A stretch of DNA of 64,000 nucleotides from Paludibaculum sp. (GTDB lineage Bacteria > Acidobacteriota > Terriglobia > Bryobacterales > Bryobacteraceae): positions 1-64,000 of the forward strand of contig JARKQJ010000007.1 of the NCBI GenBank assembly GCA_029973955.1, written 5' to 3'. The notes below the pieces were generated by a model. It was not told where the DNA came from. It saw only the letters and a list, made by a program, of their open reading frames with translations, and ran no database searches. The first letter of the stretch is position 1; every line of letters starts with the position of its first letter. A program made the position numbers and the translations under genes. Shown here one piece after another: positions 16,138 through 28,045 of this stretch.

Positions 16138-17445
16138 ATGACAATCGACACCAAACCTGGCGACGGCACTGCAGGCGCCATCCCGCCGATGCCGAGAGAG
16201 GCCCGGCGGCTCCCGTTCACGCGCCGCCAGGGCGGAATGGGCTTGGATGCTTTTCTGCGCGACGATGCCGTCGAGGGGCACACGGCTCCGGCTCTGGTCC
16301 TGGACCCGTCGAGGACGGGGCGCGAGGCGACGACGCTGGAGAGCGGGTTGAAGCAACTGGTGGTGGGCCAGGACGAAGCGATCTCGCAGATCGTGAACAT
16401 CTACCAGATGCATGCGACGGGGCTGAACGCACCGCATCGTCCGGTGGGCAATTTCCTCTTTCTGGGGCCGACGGGGTCGGGCAAGACGAGAATTGTGGAA
16501 GCGACCGCGGAGACGCTGCTGGGTTCGGCGCGGGCGGTGATCAAGATCGACTGCGCGGAGTTTCAGCACAGCCACGAGATCGCGAAGCTGATCGGCTCGC
16601 CTCCGGGCTACCTGGGACACCGGGAGACGCATCCGCTGCTGAGCCAGGAAGTGCTGAACCAATATCACACGGAGCGGATGAAGCTGAGCTTCGTGCTGTT
16701 CGACGAGATCGAGAAGGCATCGGATGCGCTGTGGAATCTGCTGTTGGGGATTCTGGACAAGGCGACGCTGACGCTGGGCGACAACCGCAAGGTGGATTTC
16801 TCGCGGGCGATGATCTTCATGACATCGAACCTCGGAGCGGCGGAGATGAGCGCGATCATGGCGCCGAAGCTCGGATTTGGGGCGATGCGCAAAGGGCCGG
16901 AGGCACTGGACGCGAAGACCGGTGAGAAGCTGGGCCGGACGAGCCTGGAGGCGGCGCGCCGCAAGTTCACGCCGGAGTTCATGAACCGGCTGGACAAAGT
17001 GGTTGTCTTCAAACCGCTGGGCGAAGAGCAATTGCGGAAGATCCTAGACATCGAACTTTCGATGGTGCAGGAGCGGGTGTTTTACGCTTCGCCGGACCGC
17101 AGTTTCGTCTTCTCGCTGACGCAGGAGGCCAAGGAGTTACTGCTCCGGGAAGGCACGGACGTGAAGTATGGCGCGCGGCATCTGAAACGGGCGATCGAGC
17201 GGCTGTTGGTGCAGCCGATGTCGAACCTCATTGCGACGGAGCAGGTGCGCGGTGGGGATCTGATCAAGGTGGACGCGGAAGCGGAGGGTGGGTGGCTCCG
17301 TTTTTCCCGGGCGGCGGAAGGGCTGCCCACTCAGGCGATGGCGGAGATGGCAGAAGTACCGGCGAGGCGTTGGATGAGAGCCGCCTCGGCGCCGCCGCCT
17401 GAAGTGCAAAGGATTCCCGCGGCGCGTGGATCGCGACGGGGGTAG
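16138..17445 (+). CDS. Stand-alone Clp-type AAA+ ATPase
   Basis: With start ATG 16138 the protein has 435 residues and one AAA+ module related to the second ring of ClpA/ClpB. Walker A GPTGSGKT is at 110-117, the substrate-pulling pore loop GYLG at 157-160 and Walker B VLFDEIEK at 186-193. An arginine finger lies in NRLDK (R284) and sensor 2 in GARHLKR (about 345-351). The small C-terminal D2 domain follows. It lacks the Clp N-domain, first AAA ring, M-domain and a ClpP-docking IGF/IGL loop, so it is more likely an unfoldase or remodeller than a protease subunit. The start is uncertain: TTG 16060 and ATG 16237 are alternatives. No obvious partner is adjacent. Confidence 0.85.
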   Translation: MTIDTKPGDGTAGAIPPMPREARRLPFTRRQGGMGLDAFLRDDAVEGHTAPALVLDPSRTGREATTLESGLKQLVVGQDEAISQIVNIYQMHATGLNAPHRPVGNFLFLGPTGSGKTRIVEATAETLLGSARAVIKIDCAEFQHSHEIAKLIGSPPGYLGHRETHPLLSQEVLNQYHTERMKLSFVLFDEIEKASDALWNLLLGILDKATLTLGDNRKVDFSRAMIFMTSNLGAAEMSAIMAPKLGFGAMRKGPEALDAKTGEKLGRTSLEAARRKFTPEFMNRLDKVVVFKPLGEEQLRKILDIELSMVQERVFYASPDRSFVFSLTQEAKELLLREGTDVKYGARHLKRAIERLLVQPMSNLIATEQVRGGDLIKVDAEAEGGWLRFSRAAEGLPTQAMAEMAEVPARRWMRAASAPPPEVQRIPAARGSRRG

Positions 17446-17470
17446 GACGGCATCCGGACGTTTGCCGCAA

Positions 17471-18952
17471 TCAGGGCTGAAGCGGCGGGGATTCGACAGG
17501 TGCGCGCGGGGCTAAGACCGGGATGCTGCCGCCTTGCTGGGTAAGCGAGAGGGGGCGGGGCTCGGATTCGCACTCGGGCAGGGGTTGAACGGAGTAGTAG
17601 TTCAGTCCGTACCGCCAGGCGCGGTGGAGATTATCGACGCAAGTTTGAGCGGCGTGCGGCTTGACCTTGCGCCACAGGCCGCGGGCGGAGACGAGTTCAT
17701 CGAGCACGGGGGCCGTGCTCCGTTTGACGTACCAGAGGCCGCCGGCAGACAAGGCGGCGACGAGCACGATGGCCGGGGTGCGCCGGCCACGGGACTCGAG
17801 CCACCAGGCGGCGGCGGCAAAGGGCGCGATGAACGCGAAGTACTCCCAGTGCAGTTCGCCCCACTCAGCGCGGCGGATGCCGTAGAGGAGCGATTCCGGC
17901 AGGATGGAGACCACGACGGGACAGAGGCCCACCAGCAGCGCGGAGAGCACCAGGCTGCGGCGCAGATTCTTCGCTTGCTGACACCCGACGGCCAGCAGGG
18001 TGGCCAGCGGGGGCACGAGCGGCAGGATGTAGCCGGGGAGTTTGTTCGAAGAGAGCGAGAAGAACAGGAAGCCAAAAGCGAAGGTGGCGGCCGGAACGCG
18101 GAGGCGTTCGTCGCGCCAGGAGAAGGGTCCGAGAAGCGAGAGCAGGACAGGCCAGGGAAAGAGACCGCCGATGAGGACAGGGAGATAGAACCAGGCGGGC
18201 TGAACGTGCAGCAGTCCGCCGCTGGCGAATCGGGCAAGGTGGTGGCGGATGAAGAACTCTTCGAAGAAGGGCCGGCCATGAAGCAGGAGCATTGCAAGGA
18301 ACCAGGGTGCGGCGAGGAGGAACGCGAGGGCGCCGGGCAGCAGGAACTGCCGCCATTGCCTGCGGTTGAGCCAGAGGAATGGGAGCGCGAGCACGCCAGG
18401 GACCAGCCCTTTGGCGAGGATGGAGAGTGCGAATAGAAAAGCCGCCAGGTAGAGCAGGCGCCGGGAGGCGGTGCGCATCCAAAGCATGCCGCAGAGCAGT
18501 GCCCCATTGAAGGTGACGGCGAGGGGCGCGTCGGTGACGGCGACCTGGGTGTAGGCGGTCCACCCGGCGGTGGTGGCGAGGATCAGAGTGGCGGCGATGG
18601 CGGCCTGATCGTCGATGAGACGGCGGAGAGCGGCGAACTGGAAGGCGAGAAAGGCAAGGGAGAGGATGGCGAGGGGGACCCTGGGGGCGAGGCCGTCGCT
18701 GAGTCCGGCCTTGTGGGCGATGGCGACGAGCCAGTAGAGCAGGGGCGGCTTTTCGAACCAGGGCTCACCCCAGAGGCGGGGGGTAATCCAGTCGCCGGAG
18801 TCGGCCATGGCGCGGCCGATGGAGGCGTAGCGGGGTTCGTCCGGGCCCAGCAGTCCGACGCTGGAGAGGCCGTCAAAGAGGAGCAGCGCCAGGGTGGCCA
18901 AGGCCAACGCGATCAGGAGGTTATTTCGGGTGCGGAGGCCAGCCAGGGACAC
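17471..18952 (-). CDS. ArnT/PMT-like membrane glycosyltransferase (GT83-type)
   Basis: The 493-residue protein has 10-12 membrane helices. The first periplasmic loop carries the acidic motif GPDEPRYAS (about 36-44), followed by WFEKPPLLYW (about 65-74), both diagnostic of the ArnT/RgtB/dolichyl-phosphate-mannose transferase superfamily. These enzymes use a polyprenyl-phosphate sugar donor to modify lipid A, proteins or other envelope glycans on the periplasmic face. The acceptor cannot be assigned. The start is GTG at 18952, only about 20 bases from the divergent HIT-gene start, so its promoter must overlap that gene. Confidence 0.88.
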   Translation of the reverse strand: MSLAGLRTRNNLLIALALATLALLLFDGLSSVGLLGPDEPRYASIGRAMADSGDWITPRLWGEPWFEKPPLLYWLVAIAHKAGLSDGLAPRVPLAILSLAFLAFQFAALRRLIDDQAAIAATLILATTAGWTAYTQVAVTDAPLAVTFNGALLCGMLWMRTASRRLLYLAAFLFALSILAKGLVPGVLALPFLWLNRRQWRQFLLPGALAFLLAAPWFLAMLLLHGRPFFEEFFIRHHLARFASGGLLHVQPAWFYLPVLIGGLFPWPVLLSLLGPFSWRDERLRVPAATFAFGFLFFSLSSNKLPGYILPLVPPLATLLAVGCQQAKNLRRSLVLSALLVGLCPVVVSILPESLLYGIRRAEWGELHWEYFAFIAPFAAAAWWLESRGRRTPAIVLVAALSAGGLWYVKRSTAPVLDELVSARGLWRKVKPHAAQTCVDNLHRAWRYGLNYYSVQPLPECESEPRPLSLTQQGGSIPVLAPRAPVESPPLQP

Positions 18953-18959
18953 TCACCAG

Positions 18960-18965
18960 TATAAT
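18960..18965 (+). promoter_or_regulatory. Consensus -10 (TATAAT) of the HIT-protein gene
   Basis: A perfect TATAAT lies 7 bases before ATG 18973 and overlaps an in-frame upstream ATG at 18964. Transcription from it would start at about 18972, which decides in favour of ATG 18973 and of a leaderless message. No good -35 is visible at 17 bases spacing. Confidence 0.6.
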
Positions 18966-18972
18966 GGCGGCA

Positions 18973-19515
18973 ATGAAGTGGATTTGCATCATCGCCGCCC
19001 TGTGTTGTGGCTTGCCGCTGGCGGCGGACGTTTCGCAGTGTGCCTGTGACCCCTCCAAGCCGGAGACGATGAAGGCGCGGGAGTGCTCGCTGTGCAACGT
19101 GGCGAGCCAACACAAAGGCGAGGGGAAGTTCTTCGTATTAAAAGACAACAACCCGCGCAAGCCGAACCGCTGGCTGGTGTTGCCGGTGGAGCACGGCGAG
19201 GGACCGCACCACATGCACGAGATGTCAACGGCGGAACGGGTCGAGTTCTGGCGCACGGCGATCAACCTGGGGAAAGAGAAGTTCGGCGAAGAGTGGGGTG
19301 TGGCTTACAACGGATGGAAGGTTCGGACACAGTGCCATGCGCATATCCACGTAGGCCGGTTCATTCGGGCGGCGGAGAGCGCGCAGTACAGGTTTGTGAG
19401 GACGGTGGAGCAGTTCCCCGCCCCGGAGGATGCGGGCCTGTGGATTCACCCGGTGCCGGGCGGTTTTCACGTTCATGCCGGAGAGCAGATTGCGGAGACG
19501 GTGCTGGTGCGTTGA
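18973..19515 (+). CDS. Secreted HIT-superfamily hydrolase
   Basis: The 180-residue protein begins with a signal peptide (MKWICIIAAL to about residue 18). The mature part has the histidine triad HAHIH at 122-126 (H122, H124, H126), the catalytic signature of HIT nucleotide hydrolases/transferases, and an ECSLCN pair (C38, C41) like the zinc site of many HIT proteins. HIT enzymes cleave nucleoside-phosphate bonds; the secreted relatives are CDP-diglyceride hydrolases, but overall similarity to those is not evident. Periplasmic nucleotide or nucleotide-sugar hydrolysis is a reasonable guess. It is read divergently from the ArnT-like gene. Confidence 0.75.
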   Translation: MKWICIIAALCCGLPLAADVSQCACDPSKPETMKARECSLCNVASQHKGEGKFFVLKDNNPRKPNRWLVLPVEHGEGPHHMHEMSTAERVEFWRTAINLGKEKFGEEWGVAYNGWKVRTQCHAHIHVGRFIRAAESAQYRFVRTVEQFPAPEDAGLWIHPVPGGFHVHAGEQIAETVLVR

Positions 19516-19578
19516 GGCCGGGGAGTCGAGAAAGCCGCCCTGAGGATAGTAAGCTAGGCAATAGAGACTCGAGGACGC

Positions 19579-20289
19579 ATGCGAATTCTAGTGGTTGAAG
19601 ATGAAGAGCGCATTGCCGATTTCGTAAATCGGGGTTTAACCAGCGCCGGTTACGAAGTGCAGGTGGCGCCGGACGGGCAGACGGCCCTGGATCAGATCCA
19701 TCAATCGGATTTCGATTTGGTGATCCTCGACCTGATGCTGCCGGATATAGACGGGCTGACGGTACTCGAAAAGCTGCGCGTCCGGAAGGTGAGCCCGGCG
19801 GTGCTGATCCTCAGCGCGCGGGGCGGCGTGGAGGACCGGGTGAAAGGGCTGGAACTGGGGGCCGACGACTACCTGGTGAAGCCGTTCGCGTTTGTAGAGC
19901 TGCTGGCCAGGGTGCGGGCGCTGATCCGGCGGGGTCAACCGATGATGGAGAAACTCTCGTGCGGAGACCTGACGCTGGATTGCGTCAGGCGGCGGGCCAA
20001 CCGGGGGGGCAAGGCGATCGACCTGGCGCCGAAGGAGTTCAGCATCCTGGAGTACCTGATGCGGAACCAGGGCAAGGCGTTGAGCCGGACCATGATCGTG
20101 GAGCACGTCTGGGACATGGAGTACGACGGGTTGACGAACATCGTGGACGTCTACATCCGCCACCTGCGGAGCAAGGTGGACGATCCGTATCCGGCGAAGC
20201 TGATCCACACGGTGCGGGGCGTGGGCTACATGGTAGACCCGGGCACCAAGGTGACCGAAGAACAGGTTCAAATGCCGGACGTTGAGTAG
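19579..20289 (+). CDS. OmpR-family response regulator
   Basis: The 236-residue protein has a receiver domain (about 1-115) with acidic pocket E7/D8, phosphoacceptor D51 in VILDLMLPD, and conserved lysine in LVKPF (about 101). A winged-helix DNA-binding domain (about 128-225) follows, containing APKEFSILEYL and a VDVYIRHLRSKV recognition helix. It resembles CusR/TctD-type regulators. A GAGGA ribosome site precedes ATG 19579. The partner kinase starts 29 bases downstream, so the two form a two-component operon. The regulon is not indicated by the neighbours. Confidence 0.95.
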   Translation: MRILVVEDEERIADFVNRGLTSAGYEVQVAPDGQTALDQIHQSDFDLVILDLMLPDIDGLTVLEKLRVRKVSPAVLILSARGGVEDRVKGLELGADDYLVKPFAFVELLARVRALIRRGQPMMEKLSCGDLTLDCVRRRANRGGKAIDLAPKEFSILEYLMRNQGKALSRTMIVEHVWDMEYDGLTNIVDVYIRHLRSKVDDPYPAKLIHTVRGVGYMVDPGTKVTEEQVQMPDVE

Positions 20290-20318
20290 GTCCATTCTCG
20301 ATCCAGGGCTGGGGTGAT

Positions 20319-21770
20319 TTGAGAGTGGGACTGAATTCCATTCGAGCGAAGTTGACGCTCAGCGCGGCGCCGGGGCTGCGCTTCCGCCTGACGGCGAGCT
20401 ATGTGGTGCTGCTTGCCCTGGTTTTGACGAGCGTCGGCCTGATCTTCCGCCAGGCGCTGGCGACGGCCTTTCACATGCAGAACGAGCGGGTGCTGGCCGA
20501 GCAATGGTCCACGTTGCACGGCTACCTGCGAATCCAGGACGGCGAACTGGTGTGGCTGTACAAGCCGGGCGCGACCCAGGAGGAGTATGACGTGGACCGG
20601 CTGCGGCAGGTGCTCCTGCTGTCGGAGCCGGATGGGCGCGTGCTGGAGATGTCGTACGGCTACGCTGCGCTGGGCCAGGAATCGAAGGAACAGATTGCGA
20701 AGGTCCTGAAACTGAAGGACCCGGTGGACGTGAAGCGGCTCGACCGCGATGGCAATGCGCACCTGGTGCGAATGGGGGTGATGCGGGACGAGGGCAAGGA
20801 GTATTTCGTGGCGCTGGGCCTGCCGATTGAGGAGACGATGCAGGTGCCGGACCGGCTGATGCGGGTCTACTTCCTGATGATGCCCTTGATGCTGCTGGCG
20901 ATTGGAGTACTGGGGTGGTTTGCGGCGGACCGGGGACTCCGTCCGCTGGAAGAGTTGACCACGGGCGCGGAACGCGTGTCCGGCGGAGACCTGAGCCTGC
21001 GGCTGTCGCCGCGCGGAACGGGCGATGAACTGGACACCCTGATCACGACATTCAACGGGATGATGGAGCGGCTGGAGCAGAACTTCGGCCGGGCGTTGAG
21101 ATTCTCAGTGGACGCGTCGCACGAGCTGCGGACGCCGCTGACGGTGATCCGCGGCCAGTTGGAAGTAGCCATGATGACGGCGGAGACGAAAGAACAGTAC
21201 CGCCAGGCGATTGAAACGGCGCTGGAAGACGTGGAGCAACTGGTGGTGATCGTGAATGGGCTGCTGTATCTGGCGGAGGCCGAATCCGGGCAGATCCGGC
21301 TGCAGAAGGAGCCGCTGGAGCTTTCGACGTTGCTGGTTGAGCGCTTGCAGCGACTACAGGCGGAAGCACGGGCGAAGGGTGTGGAGTGCGCGTGCGAAAT
21401 CGAGCCGCAGTGTCCTGTGTTCGCGGACCGCCAATTGATGGAGCGGATGACGCAGGAGTTGTTTTCCAACGCGATGAAGTTCACGCCGGCGGGCGGGCGG
21501 ATCAGCGTGGGGCTGCGACGGGCGGGCGGTGAGGTGGACCTGCGCGTGAGCAACAATGGAGCCGGCATTGGGGAAGAACATCTCCAGCACATTTTTGAAC
21601 GGTTCTACCGAGTGCGAGAGGGCGAACATTGCCGGGCCAGCGGGGTGGGACTGGGGTTGACGACGGCACAGTGGATTGTTCAGGCGCACGGAGGGCGAAT
21701 TGAGGTGTCCAGCGCGCGCGGTGCGGAGACGGTCTTCGTGGTTTCGCTGCCGGCGAGCGTGAGCGCGTAG
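20319..21770 (+). CDS. HAMP-containing sensor histidine kinase
   Basis: The 483-residue kinase has two membrane helices (about 22-45 and 183-203) enclosing a 135-residue periplasmic sensor, then a HAMP linker (about 205-255). The dimerisation/phosphoacceptor box is VDASHELRTPL with H268. The ATPase domain has NAMKFTP (N box), NNGAGIGEEHL (G1), FERFYRV (F box) and GVGLGLT (G2). It belongs with the upstream OmpR-type regulator. The start used is TTG at 20319; GTG at 20325 is an alternative and no ATG is available before the first helix. Confidence 0.93.
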   Translation: MRVGLNSIRAKLTLSAAPGLRFRLTASYVVLLALVLTSVGLIFRQALATAFHMQNERVLAEQWSTLHGYLRIQDGELVWLYKPGATQEEYDVDRLRQVLLLSEPDGRVLEMSYGYAALGQESKEQIAKVLKLKDPVDVKRLDRDGNAHLVRMGVMRDEGKEYFVALGLPIEETMQVPDRLMRVYFLMMPLMLLAIGVLGWFAADRGLRPLEELTTGAERVSGGDLSLRLSPRGTGDELDTLITTFNGMMERLEQNFGRALRFSVDASHELRTPLTVIRGQLEVAMMTAETKEQYRQAIETALEDVEQLVVIVNGLLYLAEAESGQIRLQKEPLELSTLLVERLQRLQAEARAKGVECACEIEPQCPVFADRQLMERMTQELFSNAMKFTPAGGRISVGLRRAGGEVDLRVSNNGAGIGEEHLQHIFERFYRVREGEHCRASGVGLGLTTAQWIVQAHGGRIEVSSARGAETVFVVSLPASVSA

Positions 21771-21831
21771 CGGGAAGCCGGCACCCAATCGGGCTTGCAC
21801 GCTTCGGGGGTGGGCTTCGTCCTGGACTTAC

Positions 21832-22155
21832 ATGAGATCCGGACGTGTGTGGGTTCTGTGCCTGTTTGCGGCCGGCGCCGTACTGTGGGGCCAGCGGGAA
21901 CGCTTCGCACCGAGCCAGGAGGTGGCGACGTGGGAGTACCGTTCATTGGTTCCGCAGGAGGTGGCGCCGGGCTCGTACCGCCAGGTGGATTGGTATGACG
22001 TCACGCGGATGGGCGAGCAGGGCTATGAACTGGTCAGTGTGACGCCCTGGGTGATTCGCAACGACGAGCGGCTGTACAAAGACACGGCGCCGAAAGTGAT
22101 CACGCAGAACTACATGGCGTACTACTTCAAGAAACCGAAGGCGCTGCAGAAGTAA
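21832..22155 (+). CDS. Small secreted protein with DUF4177-like pattern
   Basis: The 107-residue protein has a short signal peptide (to about residue 20). The remainder contains WEYRSL, then after a spacer MGEQGYELVSV, which is the layout of DUF4177-type proteins (a strand, then an N/G-x-x-G-[WY]-E-L helix-strand). Function is unknown. It follows the histidine kinase by 61 bases and its 3' end overlaps the convergent gene at 22127 by 29 bases. It could be read with the two-component system, but no functional link is visible. Confidence 0.65.
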   Translation: MRSGRVWVLCLFAAGAVLWGQRERFAPSQEVATWEYRSLVPQEVAPGSYRQVDWYDVTRMGEQGYELVSVTPWVIRNDERLYKDTAPKVITQNYMAYYFKKPKALQK

Positions 22156-22519
22156 GAGCGGCGGCGAGGCGGCGGGCGAGGCGCCCCGGCCGCGGGGGCG
22201 CAACGGTGTGCGTCCGCGTGGACTGGGCGAGCAGGAGAACGGACCAGCCGCCGGGCATTTCGAGCCAGGCCTGCCAGCGGTCAGGCAACTCCGTGGCCGA
22301 GGGCCACCAGGCGGGGTGGGGACGCGCGGCGATCTTCAGCGGCGCGGGCCACAGGTGGCGGCCCCAGAGTTGTTCGGCCTCGGCCAGGGGCTGGCTGGAG
22401 GTGAGTTGGAAGACCGCCACGCGTTGATCCGGCCGCGGCGCCGCAAGAGGCGGACCCGAGTGAGGCGCCGCAAAGAGCGGCGACGTGGCGGGAAGGGTGA
22501 GGAAGTGGCGGCGGAGCAT
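22127..22519 (-). CDS. Hypothetical protein downstream of galM
   Basis: I do not recognise this 130-residue protein. It begins with a hydrophobic, alanine-rich stretch that could be a weak signal peptide (about 1-19) and is rich in tryptophan, proline and arginine. The ATG lies 6 bases after the galM stop, so it would be the last gene of the truA-lacZ-galM minus-strand run. The 3' overlap with the DUF4177-like gene and the lack of motifs leave some doubt that it is translated. Confidence 0.45.
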   Translation of the reverse strand: MLRRHFLTLPATSPLFAAPHSGPPLAAPRPDQRVAVFQLTSSQPLAEAEQLWGRHLWPAPLKIAARPHPAWWPSATELPDRWQAWLEMPGGWSVLLLAQSTRTHTVAPPRPGRLARRLAAALTSAAPSVS

Positions 22520-22525
22520 CGTGAG

Positions 22526-23695
22526 CTATTGAGCCGCGGCCGTGCGGAACTTCCAAACGGTGGTGGACTTGTATTGCTGGCCGGCCTTCAGCGTGGTGGT
22601 GGGGAAGGCGGGGTGGTTGGGCGAATCGGGGTAGTGCTGGGTTTCGAGACAGAAGCCGAAGCGCTGCTGGTAGGCGACGCCGCCCTTGCCCTTGATGGTG
22701 CCGTCGAGGAAGTTGCCGGTGTAGAACTGCGTGGCGGGTTCAGTAGTCCAAACCTGCAGGACACGGCCCGAGACGGGGTCAGTCACTTCGGCGGCGGGCG
22801 CCAGTCCTTCATCCTTGCGATCGAGGACGAAGTTGTGATCGTAGCCCTTGCCGAGCTTGAGTTGGAGGTCATCGGCGGCAATGTCCTTGCCGATCGCCTT
22901 GGGGTTACGGAAATCGAACGGCGTGCCGGCCACCGGCTTCAACTCGCCCGTGGGAATGAGGCCGGCGTCCACGGGGGTGAAGCGACTGGAGTTGATGGCA
23001 ATCTGCTGTCCAAGAACGTCGCCTTTGCCCTGCCCGGTGAGGTTGAAGTAGGTGTGGTTGGTGATGTTGAGGACGGTGTCCTGGTCAGTGGTGGCGGCGT
23101 AGTCGATCTTGAGGTCGTTGTCGTCGGTCAGGGTGTACACGACGGTGACGTCGAGGTTGCCGGGGTAGCCTTCTTCGCCGTCGGCGCTGCGGTATTTGAG
23201 GGTAAGCACCTGGCCTTCCGGCTTGGATTCGGCGGTGGCGGACCAGACCTGCTTGTCGAAGCCCTTGAGGCCGCCGTGGAGGGAGTTCTCACCGTTGTTT
23301 TTGGCGAGGGTGTAGGTCTTGCCGTTGAGGGAGAACTTGCCTTTGGCGATGCGGTTGCCGTAGCGGCCGACGATGGCGCCGAAGTAGGGATGCTCGCCGA
23401 GATAGCCCTGGAGATTGTCGAAGCCGAGCACGACGTCGGCGAACTGGCCCTTGGCGTCGGGCGTCCTGAGCGACACGACGATGCCGCCGTAGTTGGTGAT
23501 GGCGGCTTCGACGCCGTTCCTGTTCTTGAGGATGTAGAGGTCGACCGGCTGGCCTTGGGCGGTTTTGCCGAATTCCTGTTTCGTCACGGATCCTTTTTCT
23601 CCTTGGGAAGCTCCCTGTGGTTCAGATGGTCTTTTGGCGCAGGCGGCACAGAAGATGACGGCAGCGAGGCAGGTGATGCTGAGGGTGCGGTGCAT
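22526..23695 (-). CDS. galM: Exported aldose 1-epimerase (mutarotase)
   Basis: The 389-residue protein interconverts alpha and beta anomers of galactose/glucose. After an export signal ending in an FCAAC motif near C19 that could act as a lipobox, it shows the mutarotase features YGGIVVSL, GRYGNRIA, LHGG (about 130), the HTYFNLTG motif with the catalytic-region histidine, and the late acid-containing ATQFYTGN and FCLETQHYPD stretches. It is encoded 14 bases downstream of the secreted GH2 beta-galactosidase. That fits coordinated handling of released beta-galactose outside the cytoplasm. Confidence 0.92.
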   Translation of the reverse strand: MHRTLSITCLAAVIFCAACAKRPSEPQGASQGEKGSVTKQEFGKTAQGQPVDLYILKNRNGVEAAITNYGGIVVSLRTPDAKGQFADVVLGFDNLQGYLGEHPYFGAIVGRYGNRIAKGKFSLNGKTYTLAKNNGENSLHGGLKGFDKQVWSATAESKPEGQVLTLKYRSADGEEGYPGNLDVTVVYTLTDDNDLKIDYAATTDQDTVLNITNHTYFNLTGQGKGDVLGQQIAINSSRFTPVDAGLIPTGELKPVAGTPFDFRNPKAIGKDIAADDLQLKLGKGYDHNFVLDRKDEGLAPAAEVTDPVSGRVLQVWTTEPATQFYTGNFLDGTIKGKGGVAYQQRFGFCLETQHYPDSPNHPAFPTTTLKAGQQYKSTTVWKFRTAAAQ

Positions 23696-23709
23696 GCTTG
23701 CTCCTGATG

Positions 23710-26913
<3,204 letters not shown>

Positions 26914-27672
26914 TCACAGCGCCGGGTAGTTGACCTTTTCCAGGAAGAGCCCGGAGGCGGGCGCAGTCCAGGCGGCGACGTCGTGCTGCTTGCCGCGGGC
27001 CTCGATGAGTTGGGCAAATTCTTCGACCTTGAGTTCTCCGAGGCCGACCTTGACGAGGCAGCCGGCGAGTCGGCGGACCATGCGCCAAAGGAAGTGCGAG
27101 GCTTCGACGTGGAAGAGGATGAGGTCGTCCTGCCGCTCGACAGTGGCGCTGTTGACGACGACGATGGTGGATTCGCCGGGCTTGGAAGGATCTTTGGCGC
27201 AGAAGCGGACGAAGTCATGGCGGCCGGGGATGAGGGCGGCGGCCTGCTGCATTTTGGCGAGGTCGAGCGGGTCTTTGATCCACCAGACGAACTTCTTGGA
27301 AAAGGCGGTTTTGCGGGTGGAGATCTGGTAGACGTAGCTGCGGGAGACGGCGCTGTGGCGCGCGTGGAACCTGGCGGGCACTTCCTGGACGTCGAGGATG
27401 GCGATGTCGGCGGGCAGGGCTTCGTTCATGAGGCGCAGGAGGAGTGCGGGCGGGGTGGGCCGGCGCGGTGCGCCGCGGAGGTGCGCCACCTGGGCGGCCG
27501 CGTGGACGCCGGAATCGGTGCGGCCGGAGCCGGCGAGCTCGACGGGGCCTTTGAAGAGGTCGGCCGTTGCTTTGCGCAGTTCGCCCATGACGGTGCGAGG
27601 GGCATTGATCTGTTCGGCCCAGCCGCTATAGCGGCTACCGTCGTATTCGAGAATCAGCTTCCAGGTCTTCAC
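26914..27672 (-). CDS. truA: tRNA pseudouridine synthase A
   Basis: TruA isomerises uridines 38-40 in the tRNA anticodon arm. With start GTG 27672 (preceded by AGGAG at 5 bases) the protein has 252 residues, the normal length, and begins directly with the KLILEYDGSRYSGW strand. The catalytic aspartate is D53 in GSGRTDSGVHA. The C-terminal half contains HDFVRFC and FLWRMVRRLAG, also diagnostic. An upstream in-frame GTG at 27705 would add 11 unlikely residues. It is the first of a minus-strand run that continues into lacZ and galM, probably by chance of packing. Confidence 0.96.
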   Translation of the reverse strand: MKTWKLILEYDGSRYSGWAEQINAPRTVMGELRKATADLFKGPVELAGSGRTDSGVHAAAQVAHLRGAPRRPTPPALLLRLMNEALPADIAILDVQEVPARFHARHSAVSRSYVYQISTRKTAFSKKFVWWIKDPLDLAKMQQAAALIPGRHDFVRFCAKDPSKPGESTIVVVNSATVERQDDLILFHVEASHFLWRMVRRLAGCLVKVGLGELKVEEFAQLIEARGKQHDVAAWTAPASGLFLEKVNYPAL

Positions 27673-27734
27673 TCTGTCTCCTATGATGCGCGACTCGGCG
27701 CTCACGTGCGCGGTCCATAATGGAGACGAGAGCC

Positions 27735-28040
27735 ATGCTTATCGTTCACGTACACATCAACGTCAAGCCGGAATGCGTGGACGCCTTCCGCGAGGCGACC
27801 ATTGAGAATGCCAGTAAGAGCATCGAAGAGCCGGGCATAGCGCGCTTCGATTTCCTGGCCCAGCAGGACGATCCGACGAAGTTCCTGCTGGTGGAGGTAT
27901 ACGCGGACCCGGCGGCGGCGGCGTCGCACAAGAACACGGCGCACTACGCCAAGTGGCGCGACGCGGTGGCGCCGCTGATGGCCGAGCCGCGCAGCAGCGT
28001 GAAGTTCACGAACGTGTTTCCCGGCGAATCGAGCTGGTAA
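27735..28040 (+). CDS. Antibiotic-biosynthesis-monooxygenase (ABM) fold protein
   Basis: The 101-residue protein is a small ferredoxin-like alpha/beta dimeric-barrel protein of the ABM/LsrG group: [13 protein letters not shown] at the start, [10 protein letters not shown] in the middle and [16 protein letters not shown] then H-Y-A-K-W near the end. Relatives are cofactor-free quinol monooxygenases or the autoinducer-2 isomerase LsrG. The ATG at 27735 is preferred over 27720, because CATAAT at 27715-27720 looks like a -10 and would overlap the upstream ATG. It is followed after 5 bases by an iron alcohol dehydrogenase, forming a two-gene operon. Confidence 0.85.
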   Translation: MLIVHVHINVKPECVDAFREATIENASKSIEEPGIARFDFLAQQDDPTKFLLVEVYADPAAAASHKNTAHYAKWRDAVAPLMAEPRSSVKFTNVFPGESSW

Positions 28041-28045
28041 GCGGC

